From NCBI RefSeq assembly GCF_016722925.1, contig NZ_JAEQNC010000009.1, positions 62,001 through 126,000 of the forward strand: 64,000 bases of DNA, read 5' to 3'. This stretch comes from Phytoamicus setariae. GTDB lineage: Bacteria > Pseudomonadota > Alphaproteobacteria > Rhizobiales > Rhizobiaceae. Each line of letters opens with the position of its first letter. The first letter of the stretch is position 1. The position numbers and the translations under genes were made by a program. Shown in pieces: positions 8,748 to 17,298 of the stretch. Below the pieces are notes generated by a model, which saw only the letters and a program-made list of their open reading frames with translations, did no database searches and had not been told where the DNA came from.

Positions 8748-9842
8748 CTATTCGCCCGGCAGGATATGTGCGGCATCGGGCCGCCACGACACCCAGACCT
8801 TGGCGCCAGGTTCAAGATTGAGTTGGTCGAGTTCATCATGGCTTTTCTGCGCCTTGATTTCAATCTGTGCCATGCCTTCGAGGTGGATCACCGCGGTAGC
8901 ACCGACAAATTCCTCCCCGACAACCGATGCCTCCAGCCGATTGTAGTCATTGGATGGTGGCCGGTTGCTGAGATTGACGCGATCGCCGGACACCACAAAG
9001 GTTGCCTTATCCCCCTTTGAAAGAGGTTTGGCTTGGCTGGGTGCGACATCGAACTCGCCAGACGGGGTCGAAATCCTCACCGACGTGCTATCCACACCGG
9101 ATACATTTCCGGCAAAGATATTCGATGATCCGAGGAATTCGGCGACAAACCTGGTGCGCGGTGCACGGTATATTTCCTGCGGATTGCCGATCTGTTCGAT
9201 CCGGCCACGGCTCATGATGACGACGCGGTCAGCCATTGAGAAAGCCTCGGACTGGCTGTGCGTGACATAGACGAACGTGATGCCGAGTTCACGCTGCAGA
9301 TTGGACAGAACTGTCTGCATGCGAACCTTGAGATGAGCGTCGAGCGCCGACAATGGCTCGTCGAGCAGGAGGATCTCCGGCTCGGTCACCAGGGAACGGG
9401 CGAGCGCCACGCGCTGGCGCTGACCGCCGGACAAATGGGCGACATTGCGCTCGGCAAACTCGGTGATCTGCATGCGCTCGAGCCACTTGTCGACACGCTG
9501 CTGGCGTTCGGCCTTGGCGATGCCGCGCATCCGCAGGCTGAACTCGACATTCTCCCGCACCGTCAGGAACGGAAACAGCGCCAGGCTCTGCCAGACCATC
9601 GGCGTGTCGCGCTGCCAGGTCGGCAGATCGTTTATGCGCTTGCCGGCGAGCCGGATTTCACCGTCCGACGGGGCTTCCAACCCCGCAAGCATCCGCAGCG
9701 TCGTTGTCTTGCCGCAGCCGCTGGATCCCATGATGGCGAGAAACTCTCCCTTGCGGATTTCAAAATCGATCGGTCCCACCGCGGAAAAGGTGCCGTATCG
9801 CTTGACGACGTTCTCGAAGACGACGAGTGGCGTGTTGGTCAT
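8748..9842 (-). CDS. spermidine/putrescine-type ABC transporter ATP-binding protein
   Basis: A 364-residue PotA-type ATPase: Walker A GSSGCGKTT, signature LSGGQRQR, Walker B ILLLDEPLSALDAH, and a C-terminal TOBE region of about 110 residues from about residue 240. It overlaps the downstream-type permease gene by 4 nt. The ligand is an amine or polyamine-like compound by family; the true substrate is unknown. Confidence 0.9.
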   Translation of the reverse strand: MTNTPLVVFENVVKRYGTFSAVGPIDFEIRKGEFLAIMGSSGCGKTTTLRMLAGLEAPSDGEIRLAGKRINDLPTWQRDTPMVWQSLALFPFLTVRENVEFSLRMRGIAKAERQQRVDKWLERMQITEFAERNVAHLSGGQRQRVALARSLVTEPEILLLDEPLSALDAHLKVRMQTVLSNLQRELGITFVYVTHSQSEAFSMADRVVIMSRGRIEQIGNPQEIYRAPRTRFVAEFLGSSNIFAGNVSGVDSTSVRISTPSGEFDVAPSQAKPLSKGDKATFVVSGDRVNLSNRPPSNDYNRLEASVVGEEFVGATAVIHLEGMAQIEIKAQKSHDELDQLNLEPGAKVWVSWRPDAAHILPGE

Positions 9843-10675
9843 GACTTGCTTGCTCCGCTGCCGGCCGCCGCAGAAGCGGGCACGACGCTACGTTTCATAA
9901 GAAGAATCTGGGCGAGGATGACCAAGGTGATCGATGCCAGAAACACAAACGTCCCGATGACGTTGATGCGTGGACTGACCTGTCCCTGCAGGAAGCCGAG
10001 CACTTTGACCGGCAGCGTCTCGTTCAGTCCCGAGACAAACCAGGCCACCGCAAACTCGTCAAAAGACACGGCCATGGTGATGAGCAGTGCCGCGGAGATC
10101 GCAGGCATGCAAAAGGGAAGGATGACATGGCGCATCGCCATCCATTCCGAGGCGCCGAGGTTCCACGCCGCCGCTTCCAGCGACGGATCCATCTGCGACA
10201 ACCGCAGCCTGGTGATCGCCATGGCAAATGGTGCGCACATCACCACATGGGCAATGACCACCGAGTAGATCGCACCCGACAGATCGATGTTGGAGAGGAA
10301 GGCAAGCATCGCCAGTCCCAGAATGACCACCGGAATCGTCGGCGGCAGCATGGCCAGGGCGATGTAAAAGGTCTTGCCGAAGAACCTGTAGCGGAAATCG
10401 GTATAGGCCGCGCCGAAGCCGAGCAGGGTGGAAAGCACCGATACCACGACACCGACGATCAGGGTGTTGCGCAACCCTTCCCACACCAGCGGTTCGGATG
10501 CCACGGCCTCGTACCAGGTCATCGAAAAGCCTCCGAGCGGCAGCGAGGGAAAGCGGTCGACATTAAACGAGAAGACGAAGCTGGCGGCGATGGGTGCGAA
10601 AATGAATGCCAGCGCCAGCACGATATAGGCTTTCAGCGCCCAGTCGATCGCGGGGTTGCGGTTGAAATCACTCAT
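9839..10675 (-). CDS. PotC-type ABC transporter permease
   Basis: A 278-residue inner-membrane permease starting MSDFNRNPAIDWALK at 10675; the start overlaps the partner permease stop by 4 nt. Six hydrophobic segments are visible, with the EAA loop EAAAWNLGASEWMAMRHVILP. It is the PotC-like half of a heterodimeric channel with the product of 10672-11520. Confidence 0.88.
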   Translation of the reverse strand: MSDFNRNPAIDWALKAYIVLALAFIFAPIAASFVFSFNVDRFPSLPLGGFSMTWYEAVASEPLVWEGLRNTLIVGVVVSVLSTLLGFGAAYTDFRYRFFGKTFYIALAMLPPTIPVVILGLAMLAFLSNIDLSGAIYSVVIAHVVMCAPFAMAITRLRLSQMDPSLEAAAWNLGASEWMAMRHVILPFCMPAISAALLITMAVSFDEFAVAWFVSGLNETLPVKVLGFLQGQVSPRINVIGTFVFLASITLVILAQILLMKRSVVPASAAAGSGASKS

Positions 10676-11520
10676 CGTCCGCGCTCCTTGTAGGCATAAC
10701 TTACCGCTGCGAAGGCAACGGCGAGCAGTGTAGCGATCATGACGATTGCGATGACCGCTGCCCGCGGCCATTGCTGGCCCGACTTCGTGGTGTCCGTGAT
10801 GAGAATGGAAAGCGTCGGGGGATCGCCGCCGCCGAGATAGAGCGGGCTGACGAAATCGCCGAATGTCAGAATGAAACAGAACAGCGCTGCGATGACCAGG
10901 CCAACCTTAGCGGCCGGAACGACCACCTCGAACACCGTGCGCAATCGGCCACAACGCAAATTGTGCGCAGCCTCGATGAATGTCTTGTCGACAAAGACGA
11001 GGCTGAACAATTGCAGCAGCACCACCAGCGGAAAGCTCAGCGTCAGATAGCCGATCATTTGGCCGAAGACCGAATTCAGCATACCGAACGGCCCGATCCC
11101 CACTTTGGCAAACAGCGCGTTGAAGATACCGTGGTCGGACAGGAATATCTGCCAGGAGTAGACACGCACGAGATAGCTGGTGAAGAATGGGATGACCATC
11201 AGAAACACCACCCACCGCCGGGTGGTGTCCGACAGCTTGAAGGCAATTCCATAGGCGCAGGGGAAGGCCAGGGCGCTGGTGATCACGGCTGTCGCCGCCG
11301 CGAGCGCAACCGTGCGCAAATAGGCATCCCAGAAGATCCCGCGACTGAGCACCTTCATCCAGTTGACGGCGTCGAATGCCGGCTCCATCCGGAAGTTCTT
11401 GACGGTCCAGAAGCTGAGCGCGACCAGAAACGCCAAGGGGGCGACGAAGAACAAGATCTGCCAGATCAGAATCGGCAGTGAGAACGTCAGCCCGTAGAGA
11501 GTTATCGATTTCCGCATCAC
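10672..11520 (-). CDS. PotB-type ABC transporter permease
   Basis: A 282-residue inner-membrane permease (MMRKSITLYGLTFSLPILIWQILFF...). It carries PotB-like features including YLVRVYSW and an EAA-like loop (IEAAHNLRCGRLRTVFEVVVPAA). Start is ATG 11520 or 11517. It is separated from the upstream binding-protein gene by 127 bp containing a stem-loop. Confidence 0.88.
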   Translation of the reverse strand: MMRKSITLYGLTFSLPILIWQILFFVAPLAFLVALSFWTVKNFRMEPAFDAVNWMKVLSRGIFWDAYLRTVALAAATAVITSALAFPCAYGIAFKLSDTTRRWVVFLMVIPFFTSYLVRVYSWQIFLSDHGIFNALFAKVGIGPFGMLNSVFGQMIGYLTLSFPLVVLLQLFSLVFVDKTFIEAAHNLRCGRLRTVFEVVVPAAKVGLVIAALFCFILTFGDFVSPLYLGGGDPPTLSILITDTTKSGQQWPRAAVIAIVMIATLLAVAFAAVSYAYKERGR

Positions 11521-11549
11521 GTCTGTCCCACATTGAAGACATGGCTAGA

Positions 11550-11578
11550 CCCGGCGCGCACGAAGCCGGAGCGCCGGG
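11550..11578 (-). promoter_or_regulatory. stem-loop between binding-protein and permease genes
   Basis: CCCGGCGC and GCGCCGGG form a perfect 8-bp stem with a 13-nt loop, in the 127-bp gap after the binding-protein gene. No T-run follows. Such hairpins often protect the 3' end of the binding-protein message and lower expression of the permease genes. Confidence 0.45.
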
Positions 11579-11647
11579 ATGAACGGACGGGCACAATGGC
11601 CCGCCCACACGCACAACAGAGATATGAGGATCCCGGCTCCGTTCAGC

Positions 11648-12784
11648 CTAGGCGCCTTTGTATTCCGACCAGAAGTCGTTCCAGTCTTCGAGGCTCTGCT
11701 GTACCGGCAACTGACGGTACTTGATGCGCCCGGCGCGGATCATGTCCATGACGTTGCTTTCGTTGAGCAGCATGCCCTGGCGTTTCGCCTCCAGAGGTGT
11801 TTCCTTGGCGAGCAGCTCCCATCCCTTCCTGTTGGGAATGAGCGCCGGATAGGCCGCCATATTGGCCGATTTCACCTGCCCCTTGGCCGAGGTTATGTAC
11901 TGGATCCATTTCTTGGCGAGGTCGGCATTTTTCGATCCCTTGCCGATCGAGAAGGATTCGGTCCACTGCAGCCCGCCTTCCTCCGGTATGACGCTGCGGA
12001 CCTTGGCGCCGTTCTTTTCCAACGTTCCGGTAATCCAGTCGCCGATGCCTGCCATCGCCAGCATTTGACCGTTCTGGAGAGAGGAGAACGTGCCGCCGTA
12101 ATCGAAGAAACCACCGATCTGCGGACGAAGCGAGGTCATTTTTTCCTCGAGTTTACCCCAGGCCGCGGCGTCGATATCATAGGGAGAAGCATTGCTGTCG
12201 AGCAGGCTGATCTGGCCAAGATTTGGCAGATGCCAGTCGAAATGGCCCACCTTGCCCTTCAGCTTTTCGGCCCAGTAAACATTGTAGGTCGATGCTTCCT
12301 TCTCCGTGATCGCGTCGGTGTTGTAGGCAACACCGAGGAATCCGAAGCGCGTGAAGACCGAATAGAGCTTTCCGTCCTGCCAGTGGCCGGTAAAATTCTG
12401 GAACTCGGGGAAGTAATCGTCGAAAGCATAGTCCTTGGGATCGAGTTCCTCGATATAGCCCGCTGCATTCAACTGCTGGACATATTCCGCATCCGAGAGC
12501 ACGACATCGAACGTTCCGGGAGGGGACTGAGCGATCAGGCCAAGCATGTTGTCGCCGCCGGTATAGTATTTGGGCTTGAACTTGACGTTGTTTTCCGCCT
12601 CGAATTCCGCAACCACGTCGGGCTCGGCATGCCCGTACCAGGCGAGCATCGTCAGTTCTACCGGCGCGGCGAAGGCGCTCCGGCTCAGATAAGGCGTTGC
12701 CAGGATACCACCGCCCAATACAGCCGCACCTTTTAGAATTTCGCGTCGTGTATGCGGATTCAATATTCTCGCTTTGGTTGTCAT
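11648..12784 (-). CDS. PotD-type extracellular solute-binding protein
   Basis: A 378-residue periplasmic binding protein. The N-terminus has a twin-arginine-like signal (RREILKGAAVLGGGILATP, cleaved near AFA-AP), so export by the Tat path is likely. The body matches family-1 polyamine/iron-type binding proteins (LTMLAWYGHAEPDVVAEFEAE; GDNMLGLI; FTRFGFLGVAYNTD). A good ribosome binding site (AAGGGGAAT) precedes ATG 12784. It is the first gene of the importer operon that ends with the GlxA-type regulator. Confidence 0.88.
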   Translation of the reverse strand: MTTKARILNPHTRREILKGAAVLGGGILATPYLSRSAFAAPVELTMLAWYGHAEPDVVAEFEAENNVKFKPKYYTGGDNMLGLIAQSPPGTFDVVLSDAEYVQQLNAAGYIEELDPKDYAFDDYFPEFQNFTGHWQDGKLYSVFTRFGFLGVAYNTDAITEKEASTYNVYWAEKLKGKVGHFDWHLPNLGQISLLDSNASPYDIDAAAWGKLEEKMTSLRPQIGGFFDYGGTFSSLQNGQMLAMAGIGDWITGTLEKNGAKVRSVIPEEGGLQWTESFSIGKGSKNADLAKKWIQYITSAKGQVKSANMAAYPALIPNRKGWELLAKETPLEAKRQGMLLNESNVMDMIRAGRIKYRQLPVQQSLEDWNDFWSEYKGA

Positions 12785-12875
12785 TGCATTCCCCTTTTGG
12801 TTATTATTGTAGGGAGGATAGGCAGCACCAAAGCATATGAAAAATTAATTCCTGTAATTGACGTATTAACGCCGC

Positions 12876-13790
12876 TTATTGGCGATCGAGCTCCGTATGT
12901 CGTCGCGCCGGGTCTCCCGAAATTCCGGCTTCGTCCAGACGTGAAATGATGTGGTTGACCAGCAGGATCCCCGCGTCGGACAGGCGAGGATGCTTGTAGA
13001 AAAGGCCGACACGTATTTCGGCGAGCGGCGGAAAGCCATCGGCTTCGTCGAGTGGGCGCATGCCCGGAAGCATGGTGTAACGTGTCAATGCGCTTACGCC
13101 CAGGCCATTGGTCACCGCATTCTGAAGCCCCGAAATGCCCGGCCCGGTATAGGCGACGCGCCAGCGCATCTGTGCTGCATCCAGCGCCTGGATCATCCGT
13201 GCGCGATAGGCGCATCCCTCCGGATGTGCAGCGAGCGGAATGCCGAGAGCGGGGTCGAAGACCGCGCCTTCTGCCGCCGCCCAGATCGGCCGTTCGATCC
13301 ATGAACGCGACAGATACTGGGCGCGCTCGGTGTTGACCATGGCGATGACCAGATCGAGCTCGTCAGCGCGCAACCGGTCGAGGATTTCAGCGCTCCAGCC
13401 GCAATAGATTTCCAGAGATATCTCCGAATGCTGGCGGGTGTATTCCGTAATAACACCCTGCAGGAATGCCACGGCATAGTCGTTCGGCAGACCGACGCGC
13501 AGCACGCCGGCAATCTTGGCGCGGTTGAAATAGGACGCTGCTTCGTCGTTGAGGCGCAGGATCTCGCGGGCATAACTCAGCAACATCTCGCCTTCGCTGG
13601 TCAGCAGCAGCGAGCGTCCAGCCTGCCGGATAAGCGGTGCCCCGACCAGCTCCTCCAACCGGCGCATCTGCAGCGAGATCGCCGGTTGGGTGCGCCCGAG
13701 AACTTCGCCGGCCTTGGTATAGGCGCCGAGGTCGATCACCGACACGAACGTTCGCAAGAGGTCGGTCTGGAAATTCACAATGTTGCGCAT
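12876..13790 (-). CDS. LysR family transcriptional regulator
   Basis: A 304-residue LysR regulator: the N-terminal winged helix (LLRTFVSVIDLGAYTKAGEVLGRTQPAISLQMRRLEELVG) is followed by a substrate-binding domain. It is divergent from the creatininase gene across 98 bp and lies just upstream, on the same strand, of the polyamine-type importer. It could control either; its divergence from the creatininase gene favours that target. Confidence 0.88.
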   Translation of the reverse strand: MRNIVNFQTDLLRTFVSVIDLGAYTKAGEVLGRTQPAISLQMRRLEELVGAPLIRQAGRSLLLTSEGEMLLSYAREILRLNDEAASYFNRAKIAGVLRVGLPNDYAVAFLQGVITEYTRQHSEISLEIYCGWSAEILDRLRADELDLVIAMVNTERAQYLSRSWIERPIWAAAEGAVFDPALGIPLAAHPEGCAYRARMIQALDAAQMRWRVAYTGPGISGLQNAVTNGLGVSALTRYTMLPGMRPLDEADGFPPLAEIRVGLFYKHPRLSDAGILLVNHIISRLDEAGISGDPARRHTELDRQ

Positions 13791-13888
13791 GTATTTCCAA
13801 CCCTTATGCGTGGATGATAATTATAAATTTCTCATATCGTATGGATAGCATCAAATCATGGGCTTTCAAGTCAAAATGGGAGAGAGCC

Positions 13889-14668
13889 ATGCCTAAAGAG
13901 ACCATATTCGCCGCCGAGCTTTCCTGGCCGGACTATGATGCTTATGTCAGGGACGGATCAGTGCCCATCCTTCTTCCGGTCGGTTCCATGGAGCAGCATG
14001 GCCATCACATGCCGATGAATGTCGACGTGCTGCTCCCCGTGGAATTTGCCCGTCGCGTAGCGGGCGCGATCGGTGCGCTTGTGGCGCCGCCCTTTACCTA
14101 CGGCTACAAATCGCACCAGAAGTCGGGCGGGGGCAACCACCTGCCCGGCACCACGAGCCTCGATGGCGCCACGCTCGTCGCTGCACTTCGCGATGTCATC
14201 AAGGAGTTTGCCCGCCACGGCGTGCGCCGGATCTGCCTGGTCAACGGTCATTTCGAGAACTCGTGGTTCATCGTCGAGGGCATCGATCTGGCGCTGCGCG
14301 AGCTCAAGTGGGGCGGCATATCGGACATGAAGATCGTCGTCCTGTCCTACTGGGATTTTGTCGACAAACCGACGATCGCGCGTCTTTATCCGAACGGCTT
14401 TGCGGGGTGGGATCTCGAACATGGCGGCGTGCTGGAAACTTCGTTGATGCTTGCGCTTTATCCCCATCAGGTCAGCCTGGAACGAGCCGTCGACCACGCA
14501 CCGGCGAGTTTTCCGCCTTACGACGTCTATCCACCGAAGCCCGAGTGGACGCCCGTGAGCGGCACGCTCTCGTCGCCCAAGGAAGCCTCTGCGGAAAAGG
14601 GCGAAATCCTTCTGCAGGTTTGCGTCGAGGGCATCGTCGGCGCTTTGAACGCAGAATTCCCACGATAG
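13889..14668 (+). CDS. creatininase (creatinine amidohydrolase) family protein
   Basis: A 259-residue creatininase, the usual length. Creatininase opens creatinine to creatine. Metal-binding positions are kept: Glu35 and His37 in SMEQHGHHMP, Asp46, and His121/Glu123 in NGHFEN, one residue offset from the Pseudomonas enzyme. The start at 13889 follows GGGAGAG; the longer open frame upstream runs across the divergent promoter and is not credible. A strong terminator follows at 14690. The creatinase gene converging from the other side makes creatinine a more likely substrate than in isolated family members. Confidence 0.85.
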   Translation: MPKETIFAAELSWPDYDAYVRDGSVPILLPVGSMEQHGHHMPMNVDVLLPVEFARRVAGAIGALVAPPFTYGYKSHQKSGGGNHLPGTTSLDGATLVAALRDVIKEFARHGVRRICLVNGHFENSWFIVEGIDLALRELKWGGISDMKIVVLSYWDFVDKPTIARLYPNGFAGWDLEHGGVLETSLMLALYPHQVSLERAVDHAPASFPPYDVYPPKPEWTPVSGTLSSPKEASAEKGEILLQVCVEGIVGALNAEFPR

Positions 14669-14689
14669 TCCTAATTAGATCGGGAAGCA

Positions 14690-14717
14690 GGCCGCGGCAC
14701 ACTCCGCGGCCTTTTTT
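14690..14717 (+). terminator. rho-independent terminator of the creatininase gene
   Basis: GGCCGCGG and CCGCGGCC form a perfect 8-bp stem with a CACACT loop, followed by six T. Confidence 0.9.
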
Positions 14718-14773
14718 GTCTGGACCACCGGTTCAGGCTGGGCTTGCCTGCTCGGTAAAGCTCAACACAATCG

Positions 14774-14800
14774 CGGTGGGGCGAACCTGTCGCCCCACCG
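14774..14800 (-). terminator. stem-loop, probable terminator of the creatinase gene
   Basis: A perfect 11-bp inverted repeat, CGGTGGGGCGA and TCGCCCCACCG, with a 5-nt loop, lies 29 bp beyond the creatinase stop. On the minus strand it is followed by a moderately T-rich stretch, so termination is likely but less certain than at 14690. Confidence 0.6.
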
Positions 14801-14828
14801 CCCTGCAGGATACCAAGAAGGAACACGC

Positions 14829-16043
14829 TCAGTTCTTGATGATGTTGTGCTCCGGGCCGAACGGGAAACCGGTGATATTTTCGGCGCTATCCTCCTTGAT
14901 GATCAGGATATCATGTTCACGATACCCCCCAGCCCCAGGCATGCCTGATGGCAGCATCACCATGGGCTCCATCGAGACGACCATGCCCGGCTCGAGCACG
15001 GTCTCGATATCCTCGCGAAGTTCCACGCCGGCCTCGCGACCGTAGTAGTGGCAAAGCACGCCGAACGAATGACCATAGCCGAAGGAACGGTATTTCAGCA
15101 GATCCCACTCGCGATACATCTCGTTGAGCTCGATCGCGATATCCTTGCAGCGCGCGCCCGGCTTGATCAGCTCCAGTCCGCGGCGGTGCACCGCAACGTT
15201 CTTCTGCCAGATGTCGAGGCTGGCGTCGTCGACATGATCACAAAACAGCGTGCGCTCGAGCGCCGTATAGTAGCCGAAGATCATCGGAAAGGTATTGAGC
15301 GACAGGATGTCGCCGGACTGAACGACGCGGTTGGTGACCGGGTTGTGCGCGCCATCGGTGTTGATGCCTGACTGGAACCAGGTCCAGGTATCCATCAGTT
15401 CGACGAACGGAAACGACTTGGCAATCTCGCGGACCATGGCGTTGGTCGTGGCAATGGCAACTTCATGCTCCGGCACGCCAGCCTTGACCGCCGAGACGCA
15501 AGCCGCGCCGCCGACATCGCAGATGCGGGCTCCTTCGCGGATGAGCGTCTGCTCTTCTAGCGATTTGATCGTACGCATCCACATCGAAGCCTGGCTGATA
15601 TCGACGAATTCCACACCAGGCAGGGCTTCCTCCAGTTGCCGCCGGAAGTCGAGCGACACATGATCGAATTCAATGCCGACGCGTTTCGACCCCTGTGTCA
15701 GCTGGCGTGCGGCACGGTAGAAGTTGTCACGGCGCCAGTCGGTGTAGGTGATGTTGTCCCCAAAGCTGCGCCGCCACGGCTGGCCGCCGTCGATGCCCGC
15801 AGAGATGGTCGTGGCATTGTCGTGGTCGATGACCATGCCGTATTTGCGACCAAAATAGCAGTACAACCAGCCGGAGTAATAATTGATGCAGTGGAATGAG
15901 GTGAACAGGGCCGCATCAACGTCGTTCTTCGCCATCCAGTCCCGCAAATTGTTCTGGCGGCGGCTCATTTCGGCATCGGAGAAGGGCGAGAATGACTTCT
16001 CGCCATTATGCCACTTCATCACGTGCAACATATCGTCAGTCAT
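14829..16043 (-). CDS. creatinase (creatine amidinohydrolase)
   Basis: A 404-residue M24-fold protein very close to Pseudomonas putida creatinase (403 residues) along its length: FTSFHCINYYSGWLYCYFGR, IDGGQPWRR, DTWTWFQSGINTDGAHNPVT, HSFGVLCHYYGREAG and GAGGYREHDIL are shared with that enzyme. The active-site His in GAHNPVT (about residue 233) is present. Creatinase hydrolyses creatine to sarcosine and urea. The start at 16043 follows AGAGGAGGAA. No sarcosine oxidase, sarcosine dehydrogenase or urease gene is in the window, so the products must be handled elsewhere. Confidence 0.9.
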   Translation of the reverse strand: MTDDMLHVMKWHNGEKSFSPFSDAEMSRRQNNLRDWMAKNDVDAALFTSFHCINYYSGWLYCYFGRKYGMVIDHDNATTISAGIDGGQPWRRSFGDNITYTDWRRDNFYRAARQLTQGSKRVGIEFDHVSLDFRRQLEEALPGVEFVDISQASMWMRTIKSLEEQTLIREGARICDVGGAACVSAVKAGVPEHEVAIATTNAMVREIAKSFPFVELMDTWTWFQSGINTDGAHNPVTNRVVQSGDILSLNTFPMIFGYYTALERTLFCDHVDDASLDIWQKNVAVHRRGLELIKPGARCKDIAIELNEMYREWDLLKYRSFGYGHSFGVLCHYYGREAGVELREDIETVLEPGMVVSMEPMVMLPSGMPGAGGYREHDILIIKEDSAENITGFPFGPEHNIIKN

Positions 16044-16236
16044 CCGCTGTTCCTCCTCTGGGATAAGACGGCCAAGACTAACTTTGCGCCACACATTACA
16101 GAAATTTATTCACCTAATGAGCAAATAACAAACACTTATGCATTTACATTTCGGCATCGCACTTTGCCCAAGATCAGGGAAAGAGTGCTGGCGTCCAACC
16201 ATGTCGAACAGCCCGGTTTTCGAGCACCTTTCTTGC

Positions 16237-16265
16237 TTGACACGTTTTTGGGCACTGCCTATGTT
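16237..16265 (+). promoter_or_regulatory. sigma-70 type promoter of the BMP transporter operon
   Basis: TTGACA (16237-16242), a 17-nt spacer and TATGTT (16260-16265) lie 34 bp before the binding-protein start. The rest of 16044-16299 is the AT-rich divergent region with the creatinase gene. Confidence 0.7.
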
Positions 16266-16299
16266 TTTATCCAAATGATAAAAAACCGGGGACCAAACA

Positions 16300-17286
16300 A
16301 TGACCAACGATATACTGATATCACGCCGTGCAGTGATCGCATCGGGCATCGCACTTGGCGTCAGCAGCTTGGCGCCAATGGCAAGAGCAGCGGCGCCAAT
16401 GAAGGTTGCAGGCATTCATGCCTCGCCGGTCGAAAATGCCTGGAATTCCTGTTTGCATAAAGCGTTGCAGGATGCCGCCAAGGAAGGCGTCATCGAATAT
16501 GTATTCTCCGAGGGGGTCTCCGGCACCGACTATCCGCGCGCCATGCGCGAATATGCCGAACAGGGCAACAAGCTGATCATCGGCGAAGCCTATGCCGTGG
16601 AAAAGGAAGCCCGCCAGGTCGCGGCCGATTATCCCGACACCGCCTTCGTGCTGGGCTCCAGCGGCGAGCAGGCGGGCAGCAATTTCGGCGTCTTCGGCAC
16701 TTGGAACCATGACGGTGCCTATCTTGCCGGCATGCTGGCCGGCAAGATGACCAAGTCAAACGTCGTCGGCTCGGTGGGCGCTATCCCGATCCCGGAAGTC
16801 AACATGCTGATCAATGCCTTCGCCGCCGGCGTCAAGGCCGTCAATCCCGACGCGAAGCATCTCGTCTCCTTCATCGGCACCTTCTTCGATCCGCCAAAGG
16901 CCCGCGAGGCCGGGCTTGCTCAGATCGATGCCGGTGCTGACATCCTTTTCGGCGAGCGCATCGGCACTGCCGACGCAGCCAAGGAACGTAACATCAAGGC
17001 AGTCGGTTCGTTGATCGACTACACACCGCGCTATCCCGACACCGTGTTCGCCAACGCGCTCTGGGGCTTCCGCCCGATTCTCAACGCCGCCATCGCCGAT
17101 GTCGCGGCTGGCAAACCGGTAGGCAACAATTACACCGCTTTCGGCCTGATGAAGGAGGGCGGCAGCGATATCGTCTATGTCAAGGGCACAGCACCGGCCG
17201 ACGCGGAGGCTGCGATGGAAGCCAAGCGCGCCGAGATCAAGGCCGGCACCTTCGAGGTTCCGAAGATGATGGAAGAGCCGAAGTAA
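16300..17286 (+). CDS. BMP family ABC transporter substrate-binding protein
   Basis: A 328-residue Med/BMP (basic membrane protein) family binding protein. An N-terminal Tat-like signal (SRRAVIASGIALGVSSLAPMARAAA) precedes the domain. Typical features are VFSEGVSGTDYPRAMREYAEQG, PDTAFVLGSSGEQAGSNFGVF and GAYLAGMLAGKMTKSNVVGSVG. Family members bind nucleosides, nucleobases and related rings. Being beside creatinine genes and a CodA-like deaminase, it may bind creatinine or another cyclic ureide; that is inference. Its stop codon sits inside the hairpin at 17271-17298. Confidence 0.88.
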   Translation: MTNDILISRRAVIASGIALGVSSLAPMARAAAPMKVAGIHASPVENAWNSCLHKALQDAAKEGVIEYVFSEGVSGTDYPRAMREYAEQGNKLIIGEAYAVEKEARQVAADYPDTAFVLGSSGEQAGSNFGVFGTWNHDGAYLAGMLAGKMTKSNVVGSVGAIPIPEVNMLINAFAAGVKAVNPDAKHLVSFIGTFFDPPKAREAGLAQIDAGADILFGERIGTADAAKERNIKAVGSLIDYTPRYPDTVFANALWGFRPILNAAIADVAAGKPVGNNYTAFGLMKEGGSDIVYVKGTAPADAEAAMEAKRAEIKAGTFEVPKMMEEPK

Positions 17287-17298
17287 TTCGGCTCTTCC
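17271..17298 (+). promoter_or_regulatory. 12-bp stem with GTAA loop spanning stop and next start
   Basis: GGAAGAGCCGAA and TTCGGCTCTTCC form a perfect 12-bp stem closed by GTAA, a GNRA-type tetraloop in RNA. The loop holds the TAA stop of the binding-protein gene, and the 3' arm ends at the base before the amidase ATG (17299). No T-run follows, so this is not a classical terminator. It probably limits amidase translation and protects the upstream message. Confidence 0.8.
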
